Shown here one piece after another: positions 36,001 to 47,894 of a stretch of DNA of 64,000 bases; the first letter of the stretch is position 1, and each line of letters opens with the position of its first letter. The translations under genes and the position numbers were made by a program. Source of the DNA: Polytrichum commune (taxonomy: Eukaryota > Streptophyta > Polytrichopsida > Polytrichales > Polytrichaceae); assembly GCA_950295325.1 (NCBI GenBank), contig OX485807.1:7318501-7382500 (forward strand). The letters are read 5' to 3'. The notes under the pieces are model-generated. The model was given only the letters and a program-made list of their open reading frames with translations, was not told where the DNA came from and did no database searches.

Positions 36001-39000
36001 AGAAAAAGTTCATCCCTCAAGTTGAAAGCTTATGTATAAAGTGGACTTGAGTGAACAAGCACGAGTAAGAGGCTCCCTTCTGCCAATGAAAAGGCTTGTT
36101 TCTTTGAGATTTCAACCTCTGGTGTGAAGGGGGCCTTGGGATTTGCGATCAATTTTGCAAGGAAGAAATGTGGTCATTCTTGGGCTAGGTAAAGCTGCAA
36201 GCTCACCTCCTGCAGAAAATCCGCAATGCCTTTTCGATCAGGGCACTTGAACCCGCAGGTTTCAAAAAACTCGAGAACGTGCTCTCGTGGGCCTTGATAT
36301 ACAACTTGACCTTCAGAGAGCAGAACAACGTCATCGAAGAGCTCGAAAGTTTCAGGAGCTGGTTGTAGAAGGGACATCATGATGGTGGCGTCCATGACAT
36401 GGCAGAACTGGGACAAGCATTTTACTATTTGGAATGTGGTGGAGCTGTCCAACCCCGTCGAGATTTCGTCCATGAATAATGCTTTCGTTGGCCCAACTAT
36501 CATCTCACCTGCAAAAACACCCCAAAAATATCATCAACGAGGTTAATCTCAACTACCTATTTAACGTTCACATCAAAGAGTTCCGAATTTCTTGGATGAA
36601 TTCAAAGAACTCAATTATTTTACAACTGCGGTCACGTGTCCATATAAACATAAATATCACATACCAGTTGTAACACGCTTCCTTTGGCCTCCAGAAATCC
36701 CACGATGCATATTATCACCGACCAATATGTTTGCGCACACGTCCAAGCCCAAAAGCTGCATGACATATACATATATATATGAACATCTTTTAAGGCACAG
36801 AAAAAATGATTTACTTTTAAAGCAATGCGATGCAAGGCACGTCACAAAACTGCACACATATCCGGTAGATGGGTCTTGCATGGTTACTTATTTCCGACTA
36901 GCCCACTTCGCCTAGGGCTTGAAACACACAATTATTAGCAAATCCAAATCGAGGCCGTAGCCACTTTCCTCATAATTTTAGGAGTTCATATTATTATCTT
37001 ATTCACTATCAAAGTATATATCCGTGTGCTCATTAAATGGTCATATAGGTCCCCTCGATTATGTTCACTATTGAGCCTAGAATGGTTATCATACTTTGAG
37101 CACGCTATCTAATCTCTTCAAGACACATGTCTTTTTGGTATCCATTTTGGAGCCACACCAGACCACATACCACTCAAATATAGGTGTCCTAATAAGATAA
37201 CTACCTTATCATGATGTTCATATTCGCAGCTAAAAGTGAGTTCGTGGTGTATTATGTAATTATCAAGTTAAAATTATACCTAGTGACAGTGTATAATGTA
37301 ATGGTCTTATTCCACCAGAAGGTGGCAGTGCAGAGGCTCGTCATGTATGCTTGCCTTATAGGGCCAGCGGTTCTATCTATCCATCTATCTATCTAATGAT
37401 CTTAATAATGTATGTGTTATTATTATGCAACAAATTGCTTCATAGTAGCATAATGTGTGGCACATGCTCCAAGAATTTTTTTTTAAAATCATGCAATATG
37501 ACGCAGTAATGAGGATTTATTGATGTAATTTCAATATTTTATGGTTTCTAGATGATAATTTTGCCTCTGGAAGTTTGTGATGTGAATGTAACCTTCATGA
37601 TGTAATCTGTGGAGAGGCTGCTCTGCATTCCTTCCACTGCTGTTGCCTGTACACCCAAAACACATTTTTTATACTTTCACCATATAATTCATTGCTCTTG
37701 ACATGATGTTGCTCAGCATCATTTAACAAAGCATTTAAAAATTTCGATAGAATCAAGGACTCCCACAGGATAGTCCCACAAGGACTCCAGGGAATTGCAA
37801 GAATAGAGTCTAACCTTCATGTATACGTCCACATCTTTTTCAGGAAAGATACCAGCTTGTTTTTCTCGTTTCGCAAGCTCCGCCAGCATTTCTGCAACAC
37901 CCACATTAGCACCAATTTATACATTTTATCAACCATGTCCAAGAGGGGGGTAGCCAACATTCCACTAGATAATGTAGTCCAACAAAAGATGGGATCTCAT
38001 TCGAAGTAAAAATTATAAAAGTATTAGGAAAAATTAGAGCATTCAAAATTGATTTTGAGGATACAAGAGATATGCTCCAAGAATATTCATTAAATATGCA
38101 GAATATCCCATGAATATGCACATTACTCCATAGCCCCTTTGAAAATACTCCATTATGGCACTTGATTTCTTAGACTAAAGGGGATTTACCCCCCCTGGAC
38201 CATGTTTATAATTGAAACTCATTTCAAACAATGGCTGATTTTTGTAATAACGTTTGAGAGGACTTACCGTATCGGGTCCCAACCCCCTGGCAACGTGCCG
38301 AGAAATCGAGGGTTTCCCGGACTGTCATTTCTCCCACATGGACATCTTGCTGGCTGATGTAAACAGATGTCTTTTGCGGCACAAACTCGTCAAGCGTGTG
38401 GCCATTGTATGCCACCTTCCCCTTTACCTGCTCCATATCAGGATGAAATTGCATCAATAAAATTTTACCTCATCATCCAATCATTTATTTAAACGGCCAT
38501 TAACATGTGTAATTGTATGAAGGTTACCCCATGACTCAATGGTTGTCAAGAAAACCTCCAAATTGCAGAATCACTACTCTACTTACATGGAGACACAAGT
38601 CATGAGGGTAGGATTATTTCATAAATTCTACCTTTAGTTCTTTGTCGAGTTTCCCAGCCAGTGCAAGGAGTAGGGTACTTTTCCCTGAGCTCGGTGGCCC
38701 CAAAAGCAACGTCATTCTGCACAGATAACCATTTTTTCCTGTCAGAAATTTCTGAGGTGGGAAACAAAGATGATTTCAGGTATTACAAATGGTTGATAAT
38801 GAGCACATAATTTTCGGTATATGTTGAGTTATCCCTTGCTCTCATAATTTTGCTAAATCTTATTTCTGCCCAGGGTTTCAGCAATTGGAACCCACATGAC
38901 CTTCATTTTGAGAGTACCCAAAATCCAAGATGTAAAGTCAGTGGTAATTTCAGGAAGTAGAAAGAATCAATGGGGCTTAAAAAACTTACCGTGCAGGTTT

Positions 39001-42000
39001 CAAGATGCCACTGACATCATGGAGGATGTTAAGCACCATCTTCTTTGCAGGGTTTAAGCCCACACAGTCCAATACACCCTAAAAAAAATCCATCAACCAA
39101 CACAGAACAGTTTTAATCCAATTTTATATAATTCGATAATTTTAAGTATAGTGAACCCTGTTGCTGCTGCAAGCCTTCCACTGCTTGTCTCCATTAACCT
39201 CTCTAATGGACTGAAGAGTGTGGATCGATGCAAGTATATAGACCCTCCAAAGCTTGACATTATGGAGAGCGCTTAATTACAATAGTATTTGCATTTTGGA
39301 AATTTTGGAAATTGGGAAATTGCCATGAATAATATACCTCCAGGAAGTTGATGGAGGCATTCAGGAGTGTGGGCAATGCACGGCTACCCAGAACGCACTT
39401 GGCATCGACAGTGAGATTCTCATATCGAACTTCAATTGTAGGGAGTTGAATCCCCACCCTGCCAATTAAAAGACGTCAAGTAAATTAAGGGTTTATTGAC
39501 ATGCTAAGTTGGAATTGTTCTCTCACATACCCCAGCCATCCTCCCACTTGCTAAAGTACAAAAAATAGGAAGAGGTCCTTGCACCCAGTAGTGAGGTTTC
39601 TTGAAAATCCCACGAATTGGCTGCCACCATTTTTTTGCATCGTAATTTCGACAGGGTTAGATCAACCCAACTGGGAGGGAAGAAAGATCTCTTCCTCCTT
39701 CAACAAACTTCCTTGCAGTGATTAAACTTTGTAACGCAAGTACAATCCTGGAGCGGGGAAAAAGTATTGCAGTCGATATTACCAAAAACAAAGTGCAACA
39801 TTAAGCAATATATGTAATTTTTTTAGTGTACCACAACTTTTGGGATGGGCCATCTCTGCGAAGTTCAAAACCAGCAGATGAATTTCCCGCTAGCTTGTGG
39901 GTTGCAAACTCAAAAGCCCCGAAAGACGTTCACGTTTCCAAGCCCAAAAAGCATCATGACAGAACTGGACAAAACTATAGCAAATGCATCCCAACCCAAA
40001 TCCAACGTCCCCCATGAAAATGTTCAAACCCAACTCCTTCCACAATATTTCTCTCTTTACAGCAAGTCAACCATTGCAATGCAACAAAAATCAACAGCCG
40101 ACAACACACCAAAAAAAGAGAAAATAAATAAAAGCACAAGTTCCCCTGCCCAGATGTGTGAAAAGTTTTGTGCACCAAATCTTTTGGGATATCCATCTCT
40201 GCAAACTTCAGAACCAGAAGATGAACCTCGCCACTTGCCTGCAAATTGCAAAACCCCGAAAAGACTGTCCACGTTCTCAAACCCAAGAAGGATGAAATTT
40301 TTTCCTCGACCAGCCACAAAGCAGCCCCAAATCCAACATCCCCCATGAAAAAGACTGAACCCAACTCCTCTTTCGACAATCTTTCCTTCTGCCTTTATAG
40401 CAATTCCACTATTGCAATGCAACCAAAATCATAAGTTGGCACACCAAAAAAAAGCACATAAAGAAATTATGGGGCTTGCAAAACCCCAAAAAAGCCTTTG
40501 CCATTCCCAACCCAAGAAGCATGACAAAAACTTCTCAAGCAGCATCAAAACCAGCAGCCCCAACTCAATCCGGCATCCCGGGCCATTATAAAGTCCAACC
40601 CAACTCCTATTTCAACAATCTTTCTTTCTTAACAGCAATTCAACCATTGCAGTACAACTACAATCTTGGAGAACATAAAGAAGCACAAAATCACGCAATG
40701 TGTCCCTGCCGAAATGTTTGTAATTGTTTCTCCACCAAGTCTTTTAAGATAGCCATATCTGTAAACTTAAAAACCAGAAGGTGACCTTCCCCGCTTACTT
40801 GTAAATTGCAAAACACCAAAAACCCCGAGGAGACATCCACATTCCGAAACCCAAGAAGAATGACAAAACTGCACAAAACTACAGAAAATGATAAATCCAA
40901 CATCTCCATTCCACAATCTTTCTTTAGTTATCTACAGTAATTCAAGCATTGCAATGCAACACGTCCTGGAGCGAGAAAAAAGAAGTAACTTTGCAGTCGA
41001 CAACACACACACACACACAAAATAAAATAATAATAAGCAGATTCTTGAGCAATGTTCTCCTGCCGAAAGTTGTAATTTTTCATACACCAAATCTTTTGAG
41101 ACAACATCTCTGCAACCCAGAAGATGAACTTCTGCATACTTGCAAATTGCAAAACCCCAAAACCCCCAAAAAAACTGTACAAAACTACAGCAAATCGAAC
41201 ATCCCCAAATCCAACATCCCCCATGAAAATGTTTAAATCCAATCCTCCTTCGACAATGTTTCTTTCATTCTTTCCTAATAGCAATTCAACCATTGCAATA
41301 CAACTACAATCCTTGAGCACACAAAAAGCACTCCACGTCACACATAAAAAGCATAGATCAAGCAATGTTACCCTGCCGAAATGTGTGCAACTTATTCGTC
41401 CACCAAATCTTTTAGGATAGCCGTCTCTGCAAACTTCAGAGAGACAAGATGAACTTCCCTGCTTACTTTGCAAATTGCAAAACCCCCGAAACCCCCAAAA
41501 AACGCCCACGTTTCCAAACCCCAAGAAGCATTACAAAACTACAGAAAATCCAATATCTCCAACCCAATCCAATCCAACATCTCCCAAACTGAAATCTCCT
41601 TAACTCAACTGCTCCTTCAACAATCTTGTCTTCTTTCTTAAGAGAACCAATTACACCCCCCAACCCATTTGCAATCAGGCAGCCGATAGCTGCGTTTGGG
41701 TTTACCTGTCGATCCGGTTCCGGAGCTTGAGCAAGAACTTCTCGTTGTCCTCATCAGCAACCTTAAGCAAGCTATCGATGATTTGTTGTCTCTGCTCAAA
41801 CCCAATGGTTCTCACATCCACCTCTTCATGCACCACTCGGCTGCCCAGATGTTTCTGCAAGATAGTGGTTCTCAGCCTATCATAGGTGGGAAGCTTCTCC
41901 AAGGCAGCCCACTTGAGAGCCTCCTCATCATCCTCCACATCATGGCTCAAATGATGCATCATCCCATGCTGCCTTGATGGCGTTCCCACCGTCACCCCGT

Positions 42001-42124
42001 TGTTGTTCCGTGAAAAAAACACCTCAGAGCCTATGCTGTATGATCGGTTTCGAGAGCCCCCGAGTGATGTTTTCCTGCTCCCCCATATGTCTATTCCCTC
42101 AAACGAGGCTGCTGAGCCTGCCAT
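27051..42124 (-). CDS. PDR-type (full-size ABCG) ABC transporter, 23 exons
   Basis: This is an ATP-driven exporter of the plant PDR subfamily, a membrane protein of 1,502 residues (usual size about 1,430-1,500). Minus-strand exons are 42124-41706, 39458-39338, 39078-38990, 38716-38632, 38427-38268, 37891-37815, 37646-37593, 36755-36665, 36508-36207, 35492-35211, 34693-34377, 33899-33635, 33310-33154, 33004-32861, 32653-32478, 31911-31579, 30991-30701, 29777-29694, 29507-29374, 29128-28901, 28261-28090, 27966-27712 and 27323-27051. All introns are GT-AG and phases join. NBD1 has GPPSSGKST (216-224), ISGGQ (355) and ALFMDE (375). TMD1 spans exons 11-13. NBD2 has GVSGAGKTT (945-953), LSTEQ (1052) and IIFMDE (1072). 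TMD2 spans exons 20-23. The N-terminus has the usual [18 protein letters not shown] motif. No frameshift or missing key residue is seen, so it looks functional. The substrate cannot be read. Confidence 0.95.
27450..27640. repeat. Intronic repeat, copy 1
   Basis: This stretch of intron 22 resembles 37040-37210 in the intron between exons 7 and 8. Shared blocks include CCTAGAATGGT, TTTGAGCAC, GACTTTTTGGT-like and CATTCAAATATA-like segments in the same order and orientation. Confidence 0.6.
30107..30545. mobile_element. Possible decayed MITE in transporter intron 17
   Basis: A left end reading GGGTCATTTACACTAGGGG resembles the ends of the two Harbinger-like elements in this window (GGGCCGGTTTACACTACGG). 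A right end is weak: CAACCACC near 30528 fits only part of the expected complement, and no clear 3-bp duplication was found. A small inverted repeat AACCACCC-TTA-GGGTGGTT is near 30232-30250. Confidence 0.3.
31985..32290. repeat. TAGTGTGGCCCAC dispersed repeat in intron 15
   Basis: The block carries TATAGTGTGGCCCACTGTAT near 31999, GTGTGCACCCAC near 32200 and TAGTGTGGCCCACAGTATA near 32250. The same ordered blocks recur at 45510-45965 and, weaker, at 51940-52050 and 52190-52280. Confidence 0.7.
37040..37210. repeat. Intronic repeat, copy 2
   Basis: Second copy of the sequence at 27450-27640, in the same orientation, within the same gene. Its end also holds CATATAGGTCCCC and a nearby (ATCT)n tract at 37375-37396. 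Confidence 0.6.
39830..41480. repeat. Diverged tandem array in transporter intron 1
   Basis: At least five copies of a roughly 300-350-bp unit start near 39835, 40176, 40731, 41086 and 41402. Each begins with a block like CAAATCTTTTGGGATA, followed by CATCTCTGCAAACTTC, CCAGAAGATGAAC and TTGCAAATTGCAAAACCCC. A further partial copy is near 40470. Minus-strand frames seen here repeat the same peptide (for example [11 protein letters not shown]) and are by-products of the array, not exons. Confidence 0.8.
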
Positions 42125-42245
42125 CACGGCCCTTTTTTTTTCCTCTCTCTCTCTCTCTCTCTTTCTATCACTCTACTCGAGAACTTCTTCGACAATATCT
42201 CTCTTTCTCTCTCTCACTTAGATGGCACCTTCGATCATCTATTTC

Positions 42246-42256
42246 TCTTATATAGT
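42246..42256 (-). promoter_or_regulatory. TATA box of the PDR transporter gene
   Basis: Read on the minus strand the sequence is ACTATATAAGA, about 120 bp before the ATG at 42124. A start site about 30 bp downstream would give a leader of roughly 95 nt, which is rich in GA on the sense strand (42139-42215). Confidence 0.6.
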
Positions 42257-43140
42257 CCAAAAATCTCCCAACCCTCGAGATTGATGACTCTCCTTCCTTT
42301 GTTAATTACCTCCCACATGTCTCCCCTTCAATCTCCGAGTTTCTATGGGAATAGCTTTGAAACTGCAATGTCCAGGTTTGATCCTTAAGCTACAGCTTCA
42401 CAATCTTCACCCGCGAGGATGATGACTTTTAACTCTCTTTTTTGTCACACATTTTCCCTGAAGCACATTAAATGATATTCTCCGTCGAGCTTCGTCTCCA
42501 AGCTTCAATAGGTTTGGAGGGTTTAAAACTGCAATGTCCTCCTGCTCGCAAAATGCAGCTTCGATCCTCACAGATTGTCAGTCTTCACCCTCGAGTTTGA
42601 TGACTTCTTACCCTTTTTAATCTCACACATTTCCTCCTCAAGCACATTAATGTTAATCTTCTCCACCGGACTTCTTGAAGTGAAATGTCCTCCTGCTCGC
42701 TTAATGCAGCTACAACCAATCCTCACAGCTCAATTCTTTAAACTCTCTCGCTCTCTCTCTCCCCACCCACCGACACAGCTTCTCAGTCTTCTTCACCTCT
42801 CCGGAGATTTAGGAGTCTCCTTCCTTCCTTTCTTACCTCCCACATTTCTCCTCAACCACGTCATAAACTGTCATTCTGCACCATTAAACTTCGTCTCCAA
42901 GCTTCAACGGGGCGGCGTCTCCCAGCCTTCTGCAATAACCTCCTCCTGCTCTCCAATGCAGCTACAATCAATCGTCACAGCTCAATCTCTCTCTCTCTCA
43001 CACACACCTGGAGCCTTAGTAGTACTCTCCTTTTTTTTTACCTCCCACATTTCTCCCGAACCACATTAAATGCCATCCTCCACCAAACTAACTATGACTT
43101 CAATGGGAGGAGCTCCTGCAACTTCGATCCTCGCCGCTCA

Positions 43141-43144
<4 letters not shown>

Positions 43145-43236
<92 letters not shown>
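43145..43236. repeat. (TC)46 microsatellite
   Basis: 92 uninterrupted bases of TC, about 1.0 kb upstream of the transporter ATG; on the gene's sense strand it is (GA)46. A short CACACACACATACA tract follows at about 43256. Confidence 0.97.
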
Positions 43237-43238
<2 letters not shown>

Positions 43239-43770
43239 CCAATCCGCCCACACTCACACACACACACATACATGTACTTCTTCGACTCAATAATTTCCTT
43301 CAGACAGCTTGTAACCTCGACCCACACTTGTCAGCCACACTTGTCATTGTCCACTAAACTTCTCCACTCTCGGCGATGCACCCACATTCTATTAAATTTC
43401 TCCCCCCAACCCAAAATAACTTTAATTATAACCACACTCACCCTCGCCCCGCCCCGCCCCCTGCTGCAACTACCTAACTAATACAGTAGCTGAACCAACC
43501 TGCTGTAATGCAATCCGCCTTCTCCTTCTCCTCCTCCTCCAACATTAACATCAACATCAACAGTAGTGAATTGCAGGTGGAACATTAAGAAGCTCATAAT
43601 AGGTGAACAATGACCATCATCAACATACTATCCTCCAGCTTCCCCCACTTCCACACAATGTTCTAGTAGTTCCCTCCACAGTCGAAGCTCCATGCAGTAG
43701 CCTGTCGTCTACGATCGTAGCCTCTGCAAACTTGCCCATCGTTTGCAGATCACAGACACAGAAAGACGGA

Positions 43771-43846
43771 CAGGCAGGCAGGCAGGCAGGCAGACAGGCA
43801 GACAGACAGACGCTCGCTCACTCGCTCGCTCGCTCACTCACTCAAG
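43771..43846. repeat. Compound tetranucleotide microsatellite
   Basis: CAGG/GGCA repeats pass into CAGA and then CGCT/CACT repeats. Confidence 0.9.
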
Positions 43847-43880
43847 TCTCACTCGATGGGAGACAGATTCTAGACCAGTC

Positions 43881-43908
43881 CTGAGCTGAGCTGAGCTGAG
43901 CTGAGCTG
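43881..43908. repeat. (CTGAG)5 pentanucleotide repeat
   Basis: Five copies of CTGAG followed by CTG. Confidence 0.9.
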
Positions 43909-44097
43909 CGGAGCCGAGAACTACTCAGTCTTAGTTACTGCTGCAAGCCGAGTTCCCAAGAGTTGCATGCTTGGCAGCAAGCAGCTTCAGCTCCGTTTGG
44001 CTTTGCTTTGCTTAACTTACAATTTGCCTGAGGAGTCTGTGAAGACAGTGAAGACAGTGAAGAGGGGACGAGAGAGGAGAGAATGAGAAGACAAAGT

Positions 44098-44124
44098 GTA
44101 GAGTAGAGTAGAGTAGAGTAGAGT
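44098..44124. repeat. (GTAGA)5 pentanucleotide repeat
   Basis: Five copies of GTAGA ending in GTAAAG. Confidence 0.9.
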
Positions 44125-45509
44125 AAAGAGAGTGGAGAGGAAGAGGAAGAGAAACGGTGGAAAAAGGGTGCCGTATGTGTGTAGGGGAAGAATATTGTCG
44201 GAGGCAGGCAGTGGAGAGAGAGAGAGAGAGCTGGCTGCTGGAAGTCAGTCCAGTAAGCTTAGCTTTAGCTAGCACCCAATTTACATACTACACTATGTAC
44301 ACTGTTTTAGGTATTTTAGTGTCACATACACTATTTGCAAAGGGACTAAACTAGATGCCTCGAGGTCTCCGACTGTCACATCAGTTAATTGTCAATATAA
44401 TAGTATTCATCAACATAGACACCTTTTTTAAGTGGAAATTTATGTACATTCTGACAGTCAGCGTAGCCTATTGGGATACTTGAGATGATGGTTTTGTGTT
44501 TAGTATGCATGAGGAAGATATTCTTGAGCACGAGTGTCAAGTGTCATTTGTGTGCATTTTAGTCAACTTGTAGACCGATGTGTCACAAAGGCATGCACTT
44601 CATAACACTACTGAACATGCTCATGTCAAGATATCAAGTAAGCGCACATGAACACCAAGTGTCATGACGTGACACTAATGGTGAAGTTGTTGATCATCAG
44701 TGTAACTTGTAACCTAACGTGTTCCTTAAAGAAGAGTGACTAACATTGTTATGCTTGGGACACTAAACACCATGCATGGTGTAGTGAATTAGCTACACTA
44801 TTATGTGTAACTGGGTTGTCCCATGCTAGTTTATCCACAATCCACAGGATTTTGAATATTGGTTGCCACAATAGCAAAATACAAGAATTGTCTTTTTACT
44901 TTGGTTGCTATATGGTCCTATGGATGTATAAACAAATTTATAAGTTTTGTGATCTAATTTTGATGCAAGGTAAGTTGCAATGGTAACTATGCAACCTATT
45001 TGCAAAGGCAACCTAATTGCACATATTAGTGCATGTGGGTAATTTCACACATGTGAAAAACATTCCCTAGTTTTAGGGTAATTGTTATCAATGTTCACAT
45101 GAATGGAGTTTTGTGACTCGCCCCACTCATGTGAAGGGTGAAAACGATGATTACTATCTTCTTGGCTTATGTTTAATAAAATCAATTTTAAAATCAAGGC
45201 CAAAGACCTCAACTTATCCTAGTGAGTTTAAATTAGGATGAATTAGTCACAAATTTCTAAGGGGAGCTTTGCTTTTGTTATTTACAAATTTCTTGAGGAG
45301 CCTCTAGAAACAATGAAGGGAAGAGAAGAAAAGGAGAAAAGGAGAAAAGGTCAAAAAAGGAAGTTGTATATGTTGAAGGGCAAGCAAAGGTGAGAGAGTT
45401 GTTTGATGGAAGTCAGTTTAGCAAGATTATAGCTAGCAATGAAACAACATATTACATTGGTGAATCAATTACATTATTTACGGTAACACGTGTGGGCATA
45501 CTTATAGTG

Positions 45510-45965
45510 TGACTTAATATTTGATGCACTATAGTGTGGCCCACAATATACACCATCACACATTAAATTACATCGGAACCTTATACTTGAGGGAATCATT
45601 CTCACATCAATCCCTTCACATGTCCAAAATTTGATTTTCAATTATAACATTCAACAAAGCACATTTTGGGAAAACATTTATTTTCAATTTGGTTGAAATT
45701 TATGTCTGGAAAGAGAGTAAGTATTCTAATTTTGAATTCCAGACTGTCCAAGTAGGACGATATAAATTGAACCTCACTTTATTGGAAGTCTCTTAAATGC
45801 ATATTTTTTCTCATCCAATTGAAATACTATGACCTACAACGTCGGTCTCTAATGGTATATATTGTGGGTTGGAAGTAATAGTGTGCACCCACGATATTTC
45901 CCCCAATGCTTTTAATGTTGGTTTCCTTGTGTATAGTGTGGCCCACCGCTTTACCATAAACACAA
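45510..45965. repeat. TAGTGTGGCCCAC dispersed repeat
   Basis: This has the same ordered blocks as 31985-32290 with about 150 bp extra in the middle: TATAGTGTGGCCCACAATAT, ATTGGAAGTCTC, AGTGTGCACCCAC and TATAGTGTGGCCCACCG. Confidence 0.7.
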
Positions 45966-47894
45966 TAGGGAGCAAGCATGGTCAAGGATACGGAAAAAAT
46001 GCTCAATATACTAAAACCATCATTTTTTTGGTCAAGTGCCTAAAAGTAGTAGCAAAGTGTTGTTTAAATTTGATTTTTCTTCATGGCGCCCTCTTTTTAT
46101 TGTATTAGGGAATCAAATATAAAATATCAAGATGAAATCTTCAAAACTTATCATTAAAAGTATTCCTCAAAAGGTAATGGCTAAACCTAATTTTGGACAT
46201 AGATTTCATGACCTTAAATTTTTGGATTTTGGATTTTTTTTTCCATATTCCTTGAATTCATTATAAACTTGAGGGCACCGTTACAGAAATTTGTAGAAAG
46301 ACATCAATTTTATGTAATTTTATCATATTTAGAGCAAATTTTAAACAATTACATGTTCGGTATATCTACTTGCACCATCTTTTAAAATATGTAAACTTTT
46401 CTTGGGAATCAATTTGTCAACATCAGTTGCTTGGCTTTGTAGATCAATGTGTTTTCAAATGTTTATGATTTTTTCCTTCAGAAAATTCAAAGTTAGTATA
46501 TAGTTGTGAATCACTTCACTTCAACCTATGCATGGTAATGAAGTTGGGTACTTGAATGTGCTTGCGACCTATAGCTAGGTGAGTTCACACCCAAGGTTAA
46601 TTTTTCCTAGCTTTTGAGTAGATTATGATACTGATGTTCAGATGGGTGGAGTTTCGTGACATTTCCCACCAAGGTGGAGGATGCAAACATTTGAATACTA
46701 TTTTATTGACTTATGGTTGACCAAATTAATCCTTGAATTGGGGTCAAAGATCTCAAATTACTGTGGCAAATTTAATTTGGAATGAATTAGTCAAAAGTTT
46801 GTATGGGGCTTTGCTTTGGTTACTTACAATTTTCATGCAAAGTTTGTGGAGAAGAGAACAAGACAAAAAAATGACATAAGAGAAGAGGGGCAGAACCCAT
46901 AAATGGGGGGAGAGGAAGCCATATAGGTTTTGTGGAGGGGACAATATTGCAAGAGGGAAGAGGAGAGAGAGTTGGTTGTTGGAAGTTAGTCTTGTACAGT
47001 TGGCTAGCACCGAATCTACATACTACATTGATGAAATACATATTAGGTGGGTTCAAACTTGTAGGTAACTTGTCATATCTTGAGCCCCTAAGAGACCATT
47101 TTTTATCTCTCCTTCACCTCTAAAGCCACTTGGGGGCCCAAGGGTAGCTCCAATGTGGTTGGATTCTTTTTTAAGTAGGGTAGGGTGAAGGCTTGAGGCT
47201 TAGTTGAGCTTACCACCATCACAATGACACTCATTATTCATTCTTAATGGCTCTTCAAAGTTGGGCACACCGCATTTTTAAAGTGTAGCAAGAGTGTAGC
47301 CAATATTAAAGGATATGACAAAAATGATGTTCTTTGATACATACAATTTTTTTTCCTTGTAACCATTCATGACATGCTATTCTTATGTACATCATGGTCG
47401 TGACAATAAATTCTCCTATAAAGGTCCAAATGATATCTATGAGGTATTTTAGGTGATTTCTATTTTATAATGCCCAAATAAAATATTGTAAGCTTCATTC
47501 TAAGCACCGACTATGTACATATGTGTATCAATATGGTATGAACAACTTTGTCTTGAAGAATTCTCTCTTTCATAAAGAGGAACACACTTTTTATAGTTGG
47601 TTTTAAATTTGCTCGAAAGCCTTAGGCATTAAGGGCTTAACTTCCTAGCCTTGGGGTAATTTTTGTTGATGTTCACCTAGGTAAAGTTTTGTGGCACCTA
47701 AGTTACCGAGGCGGAGGGGCAAACGCCAAATAATATTGTAGAGCTTGAGGAGTGTTATGGTTAATCAATTTGATTTCTAAATCACAGTCAAAGACCTCAA
47801 ATGACTCTAATGAGCTTGATTTGGGATGCATTAGTCACAAACTTATAGGAGGCTTTGCTTTGGCTCTTGAGGAGTCTCTCGAGGCAATGAAGGG

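Larger units (their letters stand above)
42257..43994 (-). promoter_or_regulatory. GA/CT-rich upstream region of the transporter gene
   Basis: No gene is supported. On the plus strand the region is pyrimidine-rich. It contains degenerate direct repeats with the landmark TCCTCCTGCTCGC followed by AATGCAGCT at 42537, 42687, 42943 and, weaker, 43108. Frames such as 42575-43069 follow this low-complexity sequence. Any regulatory role, for example through GA-repeat-binding BBR/BPC proteins, is inferred. Confidence 0.45.

Noticed and set aside
40928-41524. 198-codon minus frame inside transporter intron 1
   Set aside because: It repeats peptides seen at other intron 1 units ([11 protein letters not shown]) and comes from the tandem array; the joined exons 1 and 2 skip it in phase.
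43142-43357. Serine/leucine or glutamate/arginine repeat peptides
   Set aside because: Direct translation of the (TC)46 microsatellite.
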